A stretch of DNA of 64,000 nt. Source: Zopfochytrium polystomum. Taxonomy: Eukaryota > Chytridiomycota > Chytridiomycetes > Chytridiales > Chytridiaceae. The stretch covers positions 124,001 to 188,000 of the forward strand of contig JAIVFJ010000024.1 of NCBI GenBank assembly GCA_025765615.1. The letters are read 5' to 3'. The position numbers and the translations under genes are program-made. Under the pieces are notes generated by a model. The model made no database searches. It worked only from the letters and a program-made list of their open reading frames with translations, and had not been told where the DNA came from. Position 1 is the first letter of the stretch. Each line of letters begins with the position of its first letter. This document shows positions 25,029 to 36,095 of the stretch, one piece after another.

Positions 25029-25274
25029 TGGGTAGTGCACTGTCGTTGTTGTGTTGTTTGCGGTGCTTCTCCAGCAGGGCTCATCCTTTCACTTCAGGGA
25101 TTTTTCGACTTTATTCCAGCTCTCATTTATTTTTCTCTATTCTCAAGCCAAACATCGGGACAGTTCTGAAGCATGCAACGTACTCTCAAAATATGTTACG
25201 TTTTAGAAGTACACGGAAAGATTGTGAAGTAACCGAGTGCGTGTTTGATATCGAAAACAAAAAAGATGGAGTGG
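25029..25274. other. Convergent 3' spacer, CRAL-TRIO / SRPBCC genes
   Basis: About 250 bp between two convergent stops. No gene is seen; a short open frame here overlaps the SRPBCC 3' end on the other strand. Confidence 0.4.
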
Positions 25275-25994
25275 TTACACTCCGATTTGAATAGGTTCCC
25301 CATTCAGTGTCCCGCTCTCCACCATCGTTTTAAGATTATTTGTGCACGCATCGAATGAGGCAGGTAGGAGAGGCGCGATGACCATTGACCAAAGGGAAGA
25401 GGTGAACCCCTCAATCTGAAAAAGAGAACGTATTCAGCAAACGAAGTGTTCAATATTTTTAGTGCTAGGCAAGCGGGAGCGGGTACCTTTACACCCATCT
25501 TAAGCTCAACACCGTCGGCGTCCTGCTTGCGAAAATCCCAATACCTTTGTGGAAAGCCAGACGAAAAAAAAAAAAAAAAATTAGAACATTCCATGTTGGG
25601 GCCTCCCCCAACCACTCACCAGTCCGCGTCAGCGCCAAACAGTCGCGTGCGGTACCCAAAGTAGCGATCGGGTTCCGTCTTTACGGTGAAATCGAACGAC
25701 GAGCCGTTCTTCATGGTCAGGTTGCCGGTGCGGCCGGTCCAATCGGCAGCCGTCGCGGCCACACCGGCTGCGGGCGGCTTCATGGACACTTTGATGAGGT
25801 CGACGTCCCACTTTGGCCAGCTTTCGGCGTCTTTGAGGATGGAGTAGATGCGGGCTGGAGAAGGGTAAAGGTGCATGGGGTGGCACGGGCGTCGAATCGG
25901 CGGCGGACAAGTCAGTCGAGACTGGCGGGGGTTGGGAAATTCGCCTACCGGGGGTGCCATTGATCCGTATCGCCTTGAACGACTCGTACACCAT
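25275..25994 (-). CDS. SRPBCC / START-like domain protein
   Basis: Minus-strand exons join MVYESFKAIRINGTP to ARIYSILKDAESWPKWD, then a beta-rich stretch (TGNLTMKNGSSFDF) and YWDFRKQDADGVELKMG, ending EPIQIGV at 25275. The N-terminal pattern (helix, then WPKWD) is typical of the polyketide cyclase/dehydrase group of the SRPBCC fold, which binds hydrophobic ligands in a helix-grip cavity. The small size fits a single-domain protein. The ligand is unknown. Intron phases agree, and one intron holds an A-homopolymer. Confidence 0.75.
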
Positions 25995-26519
25995 TTCGTT
26001 TCTTTTCAGCGTGGGTGGCGGGGTGAGCGGTGCGGGCTGCGGGGGGTGGGGGTAAGGCGAGGGAAAGGCGGTGGGCTGGGGTAAATCGGGCAGTATTTAT
26101 TTCCGAGCGGATGGAAATGCTGTGCGGGTTTTGGAGCAAGAGCAAGCCCGATCGCGCGCGCGGAAAAACCACTGTGAGGCGATCGAGTCCCGCAAACCCG
26201 CGACCCTTCCAAAGAAGGCCGAGCCAGCAACCGCCTCCCCGCGGGTTTGGACTAGACCGGTTGGCAGATTTTCCGCCCTGGACAGGAAAAGCTCCGAAAT
26301 GGGTCCACTGATTGGCCAGTGTTCATATGGGTTAGGTCCTAAGCCCGCCTTTCTCTTTCCCGAACAGGCTTCCCAAACAAATGCCGTGTGCCCGTGAAGC
26401 AAAACAGGAAGCTTCGAGTCCTTTGAAAGATGAGACCAAGTGGTGGTTGCTTTGCAGGAAGTAAACGAGGAAGGAAAAGGAAAAAGTACATTGATATGTT
26501 TGCGAGGAAGCGGAAGTGG
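25995..26519. other. Promoter-side spacer of the SRPBCC gene
   Basis: No convincing coding sequence or RNA gene. The region is G-rich near the gene and then grades into repeat sequence. Confidence 0.4.
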
Positions 26520-26800
26520 AGGTGTCTGTTTGTGGGTGGTCCTTCTCCCCAACTTGGAGAGAAAGCGAAAAACTCTGTTATGAATAATTCATACATAAGG
26601 ATGATATGCATGTTGTAATAGCTGCTAGGCAAGCATGACTGGCACAGGGTAAAAACCTCTCCTATATTATCTGCTTGAGCAGAGGAGGAGGAAAACTGTT
26701 TACACCAGGTTCTCCAAGTTGGGGAGAAGGACCACCACAAACACACCACCAGTTCATTCACTCCTTCCACTCACTCACTCAGACTGTTTACACGACAGCG
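26520..26800. repeat. Rearranged fragment of the inverted-repeat element
   Basis: The central part of the element at 30415 is present here twice in opposite orientations. CTCCCCAACTTGGAGAG near 26545 is mirrored by CTCCAAGTTGGGGAGAAG near 26710. The first segment matches the minus orientation of the centre, and the second the plus orientation. Terminal arms are missing. Confidence 0.75.
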
Positions 26801-27422
26801 TGCCAGCTATCTGGCTGCATCAACCACAGATTCTAGCTCAGAACAACACTATCTACCACCTCCAACAAACATAATCAGCATAGCTCAACTTTAGAGACCA
26901 TTTCATTTGGGAGGCCCAAAATTTTCAAGGCCCTCTCCTGGCCAACCCTGAAATCCAATCCGGGCTTGCTATAGTGCATTCGAAAGCTCTGAATTTCCTC
27001 TTTCCAACAAGTCATCACGGAGCACTCTATGTTGTCCCTATGGAATTTGATTGGTGTCCAAAGTCGGATGCTTCCTCAACTTTGCGTGACATTGTCTCAA
27101 CAGGGAGAAGTGATCAGAGGTCGCCCTTACACAGCTGTATTTGCCTGATTCTGCTCTTTCCATTGATACCTAACGCGCCCTGCTACAATGCCTACAGCAG
27201 GAGCTACAAGAGATTTTGATAAGGGGGTCCAAAACTCGAACTACCACTATCTCCAACCACCATTTTGTCCTTTCTTGTGTGACAAGTGACAAGTCACCAC
27301 AGCTGGACACCAAATTGCTCCAAGTTCTCTCTATTTCGTTCTCCAACACTCCCCAAGGGAAAACACCACCAAAACTTTGACTCTTGGCCTGAAATTCGGC
27401 ACACGATCGTTTTCAACAGTGC
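26801..27422. other. Non-coding spacer in the transposon island
   Basis: No gene, tRNA or recognisable repeat family seen. Confidence 0.4.
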
Positions 27423-27774
27423 TGTCAGGAACAGGGCAGGACAGGACAAGGCAGACAAGGAACTGAGAGGGGTGATGATTGTATTGGAAACAATAATTCA
27501 CTTGAGGGATGGGACAGGTCCCCCATCCCCCTTTTATACCTTTTGAGAGTCTTCCTTGTCAAGTCTCAAAGAAAGTTCCAGAAAGAGCAATTAGTAACAC
27601 AATGATACCAATGATACCAATGACAACAAGACAAGTCAGGAAAGCAAAGAAGGTTCCAGAAGGTTCCACAAGGTTCCATGAAGGAATGTTCTAGAAGGTT
27701 CCAGAAGGTTCCAGAAGGTTCCATGAAGGAATGTTCTAGAAGGTCCAGAGGTTTCTAGAGGGTGATTCATAACA
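27423..27774 (-). repeat. Solo Gypsy LTR with 5-bp target-site duplication AGTGC
   Basis: A 352-bp LTR of the same family as those at 1701 and 59674, on the minus strand, bounded by TGTCAGG...CATAACA on the plus strand. AGTGC stands directly before and directly after it. No internal element sequence is attached, so it is the product of LTR–LTR recombination. Confidence 0.95.
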
Positions 27775-28000
27775 AGTGCCAACCTGCTATTCCAATTTCA
27801 GAATTTTTCATCCATCAATCAGCTTGCAACAAGCATTGTGTGCAACACACATCTTCTATCCTGGACCATTTCTCCATCAAGTACAGCATCAAAACAACTC
27901 CTAGAGTCACTATTTGTCACCACCACACTGCCAAGCAACTCCTCCCAATCTTTCCAGCTACTGGTTTTCTCCTGCAACAGAATCATCACTACACGCAACA

Positions 28001-30424
28001 CAATGTCGTCCAACCTTAACTCATTTGTTGGCATGCTTACTGGCAAGACGCTGACAGAATTCAATGACATTATTAGCAGCCTTCAGATCAAAGTTATTGG
28101 TGAAAAGGGAATTCAGGACCTAACACAGACAGGCCAATTCCCTCTTGAGAGACCTTTCTGCAACGAGGAGGCTACCATACGTACGTCACACACCTACCCA
28201 AGGACCAGTGGGACGCATGGCGCTTCTGGCTGCACTGTCGAAATGGCGGGCACAGGACACAGAGCCGAAGGCTGGCGAAACCCTTTCACCAAACTATCTC
28301 TATGTACCGACTGCCACTGAGAAAGCTAATGCTGGACCAATTGTGGCTGTCAAAGCAACTGCCAAGTACCAGATTCAGCATCACATTATGACTTCATCAG
28401 AGTTCATGAATGCTGTGCTGAAGATGTATGCCACCTTCATCAAGGAGAATGAAACAGCTTGGTCAGCTTTGATGATCAGGCTCCCAGAGACCTCGCACTT
28501 GTTCTGCTGCAACATTCACCTCTATCGAGACTGTGTGGGTGCCATTCGCTGAACATTCAACAATGCCTGCCCATCCAGCTCAATTGATGGTTTTGAAAAC
28601 AGATGGTCAGGGCTGCAGCTACGCACAGACACTCAAAGCCCCTTGCATTACCAAGATCTGAATTCTTACGTGTGTGAGATTGAGCAACTTTAGCAACTGT
28701 TCATCCAAGGTCATGGCCAAAACTGACTAGATGAGTTTGTGCGCAAACTGCAGAGCAAACTGTGCACAGACCTCACGTGCAGCTCAGCTCATAGCTGTTT
28801 GGACCATTTGTGGCAGCACCTCGAAACAACGACGCCCACTTCAACAATCTACAGAACATCATGGATGAGGTTACTGCTGTCTTGACTGCCCTTGAGGTAG
28901 ATGAAGAGGAAGACTGCAGGAACTGCCGCAACAACTGCAACTGGCGTCAAGGGGGCAGGCAACAACCACTGTGCCCACAATGATCCCACAACAGGAGCAA
29001 TTCACTAAGTACCAACGATTTGAAACTGAACACCATGCCTGCCTAGCAGATGATCATGAATGCCGCATCGAAGGAATTGGATCTGTCACTCTCAATTTTC
29101 CTGGTTTTGATGTGGTGCTCTGCAATGTGCTTCATGTCCCATCACTCAAGGAACCGCTCCTCTCTGTGTCACATGTCCTCCAAGACCCAACTGCTGGTAT
29201 GATATTCACTCAAGATTCTGTCTTTCTTCTTGATCTTGCCACACTCACATCTCAACATCAAGATTGGCAAACAACGCAACAGCCCTTACTACCTCTTCCC
29301 GGACCAGCACCCAGCTGCACAGAGGACAATTTCAGTTGAGCCCATTGCCTACGCATCACCAGCAACTGCACGCGACCTTTGGCGCTGACATTTTGGCCAC
29401 ATCCACTGAGAGCAAATACGCGACTCCCTGATGATTTTACAGATTTTCCTGAAACTGACGACTCTCCTTCTTTCAATCCTGTCGAGCCACCACTTGACGC
29501 TTACTGTCGATTATTCAACTCTCCTCCTGACAGTGCTCCCTCCACTAATACTCGCCAGCAACTGCACCAGGCTTCCGGGGGGGGAAAGCCGCCATCATCA
29601 ACAAACACCTCAGATCAACGTACAACTCTTCCCCAAGATATGGAAGATGATGATGACGATGACCACTATCGTTGGAACCCTGACGCATTTGCTGTCATCC
29701 TGGGCGAAGATGAAGACAAACCTGAAGAGAGCCTAGCTCCATCAGCAGACCACATAGCAGCATCCATCAACACTGAACAAGAACCTGCCATTGAATCACC
29801 ACTTCCACCATCTGTCATTGTCAACATCAAGGAACTGGACTTTGCAAGCTACTTGCAAATCGAACAATCACTCACCATCTCTTGCCACTCTTCCTTGCAT
29901 CAGCCAAACCAGAACCACGCTTCCCAAAGCGCTTCCCTAATGAACCATATCCACCAATCACAACTCCCACTAGTGCCACGTTCCCACAAGGAAGCCCACA
30001 CATCAGACTACAACGAAGAATGTACTGCATCTGAGCTTGAGGAACTTCACTCTCTCATGGATGAGCACAAGGTCTGGGAATGGGCAGTTCTTCCTCCTGG
30101 CAAATGCGCAATGTTCTGCAAATGAGTTTATGCCTACAAGCTTGACCCTTTTGGCTGGCTGAAGCAATGGAAAGCCTGTCTTGTCACATGTGGAAACACC
30201 CAATGGACTATACAGACACCTTTTCTCCTGTTGTCCAGATCCAGGCCATCTGACTGCTCATTGCAATCAGCCTTGCTTTGACCTTGAATACCACAGCATG
30301 GATGTCAACACAGCCTACCTGTACGCTTTTCTCAAAGAAGTCATCTACATGCACCCACCAAAAGGCCATGAGCGATTCACTCCAGATGGAATTTGCAACA
30401 AATGTGCTCTCCCATGTTAGGTGG
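28001..30424 (+). pseudogene. Ty1/Copia retrotransposon relic
   Basis: Broken frames in Copia order. A gag-like start MSSNLNSFVGML at about 28002 continues in a shifted frame. The protease/pre-integrase segment is at about 29040–29230 (ADDHECRIEGIGSV, LCNVLHVPSLKEPLLS). A remnant of the gag-pre-integrase HFGHIH motif lies near 29390. The linker, ending in a charged ELEELHSL segment, leads to reverse transcriptase at about 30120–30420 (KLDPFGWLKQWKA, MDVNTAYLYAFLKEVIYMHPP). The integrase core is absent, and several stops and frame changes interrupt it. The relic stops where the inverted-repeat element begins at 30415. Confidence 0.85.
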
Positions 30425-31307
30425 AACTGACTGGTTAGCAGCAAGAGGCACAAGACAGACCTGAACCTATTGTGACTGTCAGTTATCGTTCTCACGATGC
30501 CCATGGGAGAGTGAGCCACCACCAATGCAGACCTGGGTGCTGGCTTGCGCTGATGACAAATACTCCAAGTATTAAGTGGAACAGAAACCCTGTGTTAACA
30601 GTTTTCCTCCTCCTCTGCTCAAGCAGATAATATAGGAGAGGTTTTTACCCTGTGCCAGTCACGCTTGCCTAGCAACTATTACAGCGTGCATAGCATCATT
30701 ATGCATCAATAGTTCATAACAGACTTTTTCTCCTTTCTCTCCAAGTTGGGGAGAAGGACCACCCACAAACACACATCTCCACTTCATTCACTCCTTCCAC
30801 TCACTCACTCAGAGTAGACTGTTTACATCTGTTCCACGTAATACTTGGAGCATTTGTCAACAGTGCAAGCCAGCACCCAGGTCTGCATTGGTGGTGGCTC
30901 ACTGTTATGAATCACCCTCTGGAAACCTCTGGAACCTTCTAGAACATTCCTTCATGGAACCTTCTGGAACCTTCTTTGCTTTCCTGACTTGTCTTGTTGT
31001 CATTGGTATCATTGGTATCATTGTATTACTAATTGCTCTTTCTGGAACCTTCTTTGAGTCTTGACAAGGAAGACTCTCAAAAGGTATAAAAGGGGGATGG
31101 GGGACCTGTCCCATCCCTCAAGTGAATTATTGTTTCCAATACAATCATCACTCCTCTCAGTTCCTTCTCTGCCTTGCCTTGCCTTGTCCTGCAATGTTCC
31201 TGACACTCACTCTCCCCATGGGCATTGTGAGAACAATAACTGACTGTCACAATAGGTTCAGGTCTGTCTTGTGCCTCTTGCTGCTAACCAGTCAGCTCTG
31301 CCTAACA
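30415..31307. mobile_element. Long-inverted-repeat (foldback-like) element with nested solo LTR
   Basis: Outer tips are TGTTAGGTGGAACTGACTGG on the left and the near-exact inverse ending CCTAACA on the right. Arms of about 168 bp (30415–30582 and 30832–31307, less the inserted LTR) are inverted copies of each other. The centre of about 250 bp contains the GCTCAAGCAGATAATATAGG and CTCCAAGTTGGGGAG blocks shared with copies at 26520 and 58367. No transposase is encoded. Without the LTR insertion the element is about 585 bp. I found no clear flanking duplication, so its class is uncertain. Confidence 0.75.
30903..31205 (+). repeat. Solo Gypsy LTR, short form, with target-site duplication CTCAC
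   Basis: A 303-bp LTR inside the right arm of the inverted-repeat element, flanked on both sides by CTCAC. It is about 50 bp shorter than its relatives because it has one GAA/TTC module instead of two. This insertion post-dates the inverted-repeat element. Confidence 0.95.
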
Positions 31308-32414
31308 CATATGACGCTGAGTTTCAGCCCAACGCATTCCCCTGGACCCATGTGGAAGCAGCTCCAACGTGGCACACGAAAATATCAAACACAAATAGAG
31401 AGTTGAAAAATAAAATAAAAAGCTGGACCCATCCGTGGTAGCAAATTCCCAATCAGGTCAGCGGATTGGTGAGTATAGGATAAAAGGCATTCTAACTTAA
31501 ACATATCCTGGAAAACCCTCTAACCCTATCCCAACCCGAACCAGAAATTCACAGAATCCCGCAATCCGTTACCAGGTTAGACAGGGTTGAAGCCTAATCT
31601 GACCAACTAACCGGATCTTACTTTTGGTTCAGGTTAAATCCCGGTTAAATATAACCCATCTTAGGAATTCGGTAAATCACCAAGGGGGTTGCCAGTTGGT
31701 GATACAAATTTTGCTACTCCTCAGAGCCCAAAAATCAATCAAACCACTTGTGGATGGGTAATGAAAAGTACAGGGGCTGCTGGACGGACTCGTTCGTGCC
31801 TTCCTTTTTGTTGAAGTTGTTGGGTTCGCTTCATCAGCAGCTGAAGATTCACCGCTTCCGTCTGATTCAGAGATTCTCTTCATTATTCTGTTCTTTCTTC
31901 TTTGTTAGCTCCAGCCCTGAGCATGAGCATAGAAGTCTCAGAGGGAGATATCCTGGCGCGCCCCTTTCAGTGGGGACTCCTTCCTTACTGCTTTGGACCA
32001 CCCCTCAAACGAGTGCCTTTCGTGGAGCTCTCAAGAAAAAGGCTGGTGAAGCGCAGGTACAGGGAGCAAGAGTTGCTTCTGACGTCATGGCGCCGGCAGA
32101 CAGAGGCGCGGAGACCAAACAGAGGGAGAGACAGACAGACAGACAGAGAGGCAGAGAGAAAGAGCGACAGACTGGCGGAGACAGAAATCAGGGCGTGGGA
32201 AATGGTCGCCTGACCAGTTTCCTCAGAAACAATGAGCTGTCAGTTATTCCCGAATCGGACATCTCTGCTCGCGTGCCCACGTACTTTTTTATTGTTTTTA
32301 TAATCGTTTTTGTTGTTTTTCGATCTGTTTGTCTTTTGTCTGCCGGTGTCTGTTTCGCCGTGGACACACACACGCACTCTCTCTCTCCCTGTCTCTCTCC
32401 CTTTCGCTCTCGCA

Positions 32415-32470
<56 letters not shown>

Positions 32471-32824
32471 CCACAAACCTCGCTCCTCCTCCTCCCCAGC
32501 CAGCCGCGCCCCGACGCCGCCGTCCGCCCACCCGCCCGCCTCGTCCTCCCTCCCTCCACTGCACTGCACTGGGAATTTTTATACACTGCCAACCCCGCTG
32601 CTCGCAGCCTCCTTCGTATCCTCGCTCTACTCACAAGGCGGGCCGCCCAGTCCATACATAAGTAGTTGCTGAACGTACCTTGCAGACATTGTTGCTGTAC
32701 CTCTCTCGCCCACCCCACAAATATCAAGACGTGCAGAAAGCGGCGGTCGTAGTAACAGAAGCCTTCACCCAACAACAACCCACTCACCACCGCCACACCA
32801 CCACTACCCAACTCCGAAGGCTGG
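31308..32824. promoter_or_regulatory. Upstream region of the bHLH gene with microsatellites
   Basis: About 1.5 kb without a supported gene. It contains a (GACA)n tract at about 32128–32148, a (CT)n tract at about 32417–32466, and T-rich stretches. Long open frames here exist only because the repeats lack stops. The final 150 bp are rich in CA, CAA and CAC and probably form the 5' UTR of the bHLH gene. Confidence 0.5.
32417..32466. repeat. (CT)n microsatellite
   Basis: About 25 CT units upstream of the bHLH gene. Confidence 0.95.
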
Positions 32825-35692
32825 ATGCAGGGCTCCTCTTCCTCCTCCTCCTCGTCTCACCCAGTGCCGTTCTCGTCCTCGCCCTCTACGTCCTCGCTTT
32901 CCTGTTTCATCCCAACGGCCGACGCAATCACGGGCCACCAGCAGCAGGAGCCGCAGCATCAACGGGCCTACATCTCGTCCCTTTCGGTTCCTGTCTCGCC
33001 CGATTCGCCCGCTTCGTCCCACTTCCGATACGGCCAGAACCACCAACAGCAGCAGCAGCAGCACCAGCACCAGCACCAGCACCGATTTCACCAGTTTCAG
33101 CAGCAGTTGCAGATCGACCACACCGTGCGCCAACAAAACTTCGTCCAGCAACTGAAGGACAACCAGCAGCAGCACTACAGCGTTAATCACCTGGACAGCC
33201 CAACGATGCACCAACACCAACAGCACTTTCAAGAAGATCAACAGCAACTCAGACCGCAATACTCACACCAACCTCATCAAAGCCCTCAACGCCTTCACTT
33301 CGACCCAGGGAGGCAATTCGACCCCTCCGCCAGCGGCGCCCCTGTCCCCGCCTTCCAACACAGCAATGCATTTCCTCCGTCCATAATAAACGCGCACCGC
33401 TACTCTGCATCCTCAAACTCCTCCTCTTCGCCCTCCTCGGCCAGCACCCTCTCTCAGTTCCACCACCTTTCCTTGGACCCTTCCATTCTATCCTCGTTCG
33501 CGATGCAGTCAGTGAAGCAGGACCTCGACCTCGACCCGACTGACCCCTTTTCCATGCCACGAGCGGGTGCAGGCGCGGGCGGCGGCGGCGGCGCATCCAC
33601 ACCTTCGGTCGCCGACGCGACCGCGCCTTCGGATTTCCGCGACTTGTCGAATGTCCTCAATGGACCCACAACGCCGCTGGACCCGGGAGCGCTCCTGTCG
33701 CCCATGTCGGCGTCCTCTATGGACAGCAGCACGACCTACGGCGGAGGATCGGTCCGTGCAGGCGACGACTACTTCACATCGCGAAGCATCGACCGCTCCA
33801 AGATGAGCACGCGCTCCGCGCGCTCGATGTCTCTGTCCTTTCCGCTCTCCTCATCCGCAGCCGCAGGCGGCTCGTTTGGATCCCCTTCTTCCGCCACCCC
33901 GTCGTTGGCGTCGTCGCCTCAGACAGCGCAATCAGTGCTCGGCGGCCGTCGCAACTCGCAGACGCAGCGGTCCTTCGAGCTCCTCAACTCTGCCGGTGTG
34001 CAGACTTCCCGCAACCGCATGCGCGGTGCCGCGAAGAAACCGCAGTCACTCGCTATTCCCCCGACCTCCCCCGGCGGCGTGATTCACAGCGCAGGGCCCC
34101 GAACTCCCTCCTCCAACCTCGCCTCGCTCGGACACCCGCACACTGCCTCGCCCGTCTCGACCATGCAGCCGCGCTCGTTGTTCCAAATGCCGCTTTCAGT
34201 TGCCGCCTCCCCCTCCGCCTTTTCCACGGGAGATGCCTCAAACAGCCGGCTGCCGTTTGAAAGCGTCGGGGTTGTCGGTGGCGGTTCCGCCGGACGGGAG
34301 GCCCACCCTGACACCCATTTTTTCAACGGTCACGGTGGTTTTGGGGGAGCGGGCTCGCATGCAGTCACAGGCTACTTTGACGTACCAGTTTCAAACTCGA
34401 CTTCAGGCCCGGCGTTTCTGAGTGGCGGATCCAACAGCCCTCTCGGCCATCCACTCTACGAGGGTCCCAGAGGCAGCACCAACAACAGCGGGAACGATTC
34501 AATATTCACGACGTTCCCTCAAAGCGGCTCGGCAGCGGCGCCGGGCCAGTTTGTTCAACGCGGCCCGCAGCACCAGCTGCAGCAAACGGAGGATGCTCTG
34601 CAGCCCACAGCGTTCGGCTCCATCAACGTCTCCCAGTCCAACTTTTCGCCGCCGCATCCTCCACCACAAACTCGCAGCTTGATGCCTCCGGACGCGCACG
34701 TGCAGCCGCAGACGATTGCGATGCAGGACGTGTCGTCCAGCGCACCGAAGCGTGGGGGGGCGTCCGTGGCAGCGGCTGGGGCGGCGGCGGGGGCGCCTTC
34801 GTCGTCGTCGTCGTCGAACGGGGCAACCACTCACCTGCAGAAGCGAAAGTCGGCAAGAGGAGCGGCCAACAATGGCAACAGCAGCAGCAGCAGCAGTAGC
34901 AGTACTGCCCGCGGCGGCGGCGGTGACGCTGGCGGGAGAGGGGGCGACGCGGACCGACCGCCAGACTCGATTGTCGTCACGGCTTCCCCGGTCCCGGGCT
35001 CGTCCTCGCCGTCCGGATCGGCGGCGAACAGCGCGGCTGGCCGTGGCAGCGGCGAGGATGCTGGCGCGGATCCTGCAAAGCAGTTGAGTTTCTTGTTTTT
35101 GTACCGCTGGCTTCGCACCCCCCCTTAACCCCTTACTTTCTTTTTACTTTTCCGTTCCCCACCCTCTTTCTTTCTTTTTTCCTCTCCTCCTCTCGCGCAG
35201 GGACGAAGCACTTTTGGAAAGGCGGCGGCGGCGGCGCGAATCGCACAACGCGGTGGAGCGGCGGCGAAGAGACAACATCAACGAAAAGATTCACGAGCTC
35301 TCGTCGCTGCTGCCAGAGTTCCCGTCCGAGGCTCAGAACAAGGTGAGGAAGCGGGAAAAGAAAGGAATGGGTCTCTTTTGCAAAATAATCTTGCTGACCT
35401 TATTTGAACGCAAAACAACACGGGAAAAAAGGGATCGATACTCCGGCGGTCGGTGGAGTACATCAAAATGATGCAAGCGCTCGCGACGCGCCAGCAGGAA
35501 CGAATGCGCGAGCTCGAGGGAGTCTGCCAGCTTCTGCTGGACCGGTGCGGGATGAACGAGGAGGAGCTGTACCTGTCGGTCCCGCTGGGAACAGTCTTTG
35601 AGCTGCCGCAAATCTCGGGAGTGACCGCAGCTGGGGGCATGGCGGGGGGAACGGCCTCTGGAGGAGAGATGCTGGACGAGACGGACGGTTGA
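32825..35692 (+). CDS. bHLH transcription factor with long disordered N terminus
   Basis: Three exons (32825–35082, 35201–35342, 35432–35692) give 2661 nt, or 886 residues. The first roughly 750 residues are low complexity: poly-Ser, a Gln/His block near residue 75, Pro/Ser-rich and Gly/Ala runs. The basic helix-loop-helix has basic region RRESHNAVERRRRDNINEKI, with the His-Asn, Glu, Arg-Arg pattern that reads E-box CANNTG and prefers CACGTG. Loop LLPEFPSEAQNKGS and helix 2 ILRRSVEYIKMM follow. An amphipathic stretch (RQQERMRELEGVCQ) after helix 2 may extend dimerisation. Targets are not known. It resembles fungal USF/MITF-type regulators. Confidence 0.9.
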
Positions 35693-36095
35693 GAAGTGCT
35701 TTTTTTGCGTGTTGTTTGTTCCCGTCTGTGTGCCCTTTTTCGGGATGGTGTTCTTTCCATTTTTCGTCTTGTTCTGCTTCTTTTAAATACTACTTTTGTT
35801 GTTCTCGTTTGTGCTTGATTCCTTGTAAGGTTCTTGCCGGTGACACACATACTCTTCCACATTCACGCCCGTTATACTTGAAGCAACCTCGAACATCATA
35901 ACCAGCAGCAGCGAAAGACCATTTTGTGTTCTGTTCTGTTCTCCCGATAACAAGTTCGTTCTACTTTTTTTTTTCTTTTTTTCTGGGGTCCATATCCGTC
36001 CGCTCTCTCTTCCCCACTTCTTTTCCCCCACCCTCCCCCCCTCACCCCCTTTCCCTACAACCGCCTCCCTCCGATCTCGTTTTCTTTCTTTTTCT
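35693..36095. terminator. Convergent 3' region, bHLH / OTU1
   Basis: About 400 bp of pyrimidine-rich sequence between convergent stops. No gene seen. Confidence 0.45.

Noticed and set aside
31500..31660. CTAACCC-like words suggesting a telomeric tract.
   Set aside because: Units such as CTAACCCTATCCC do not repeat in tandem; this is ordinary A/T-rich spacer.
31748..32665. A 305-codon plus-strand open frame upstream of the bHLH gene.
   Set aside because: It passes through GACA and CT microsatellites that lack stops; no domain is recognisable.
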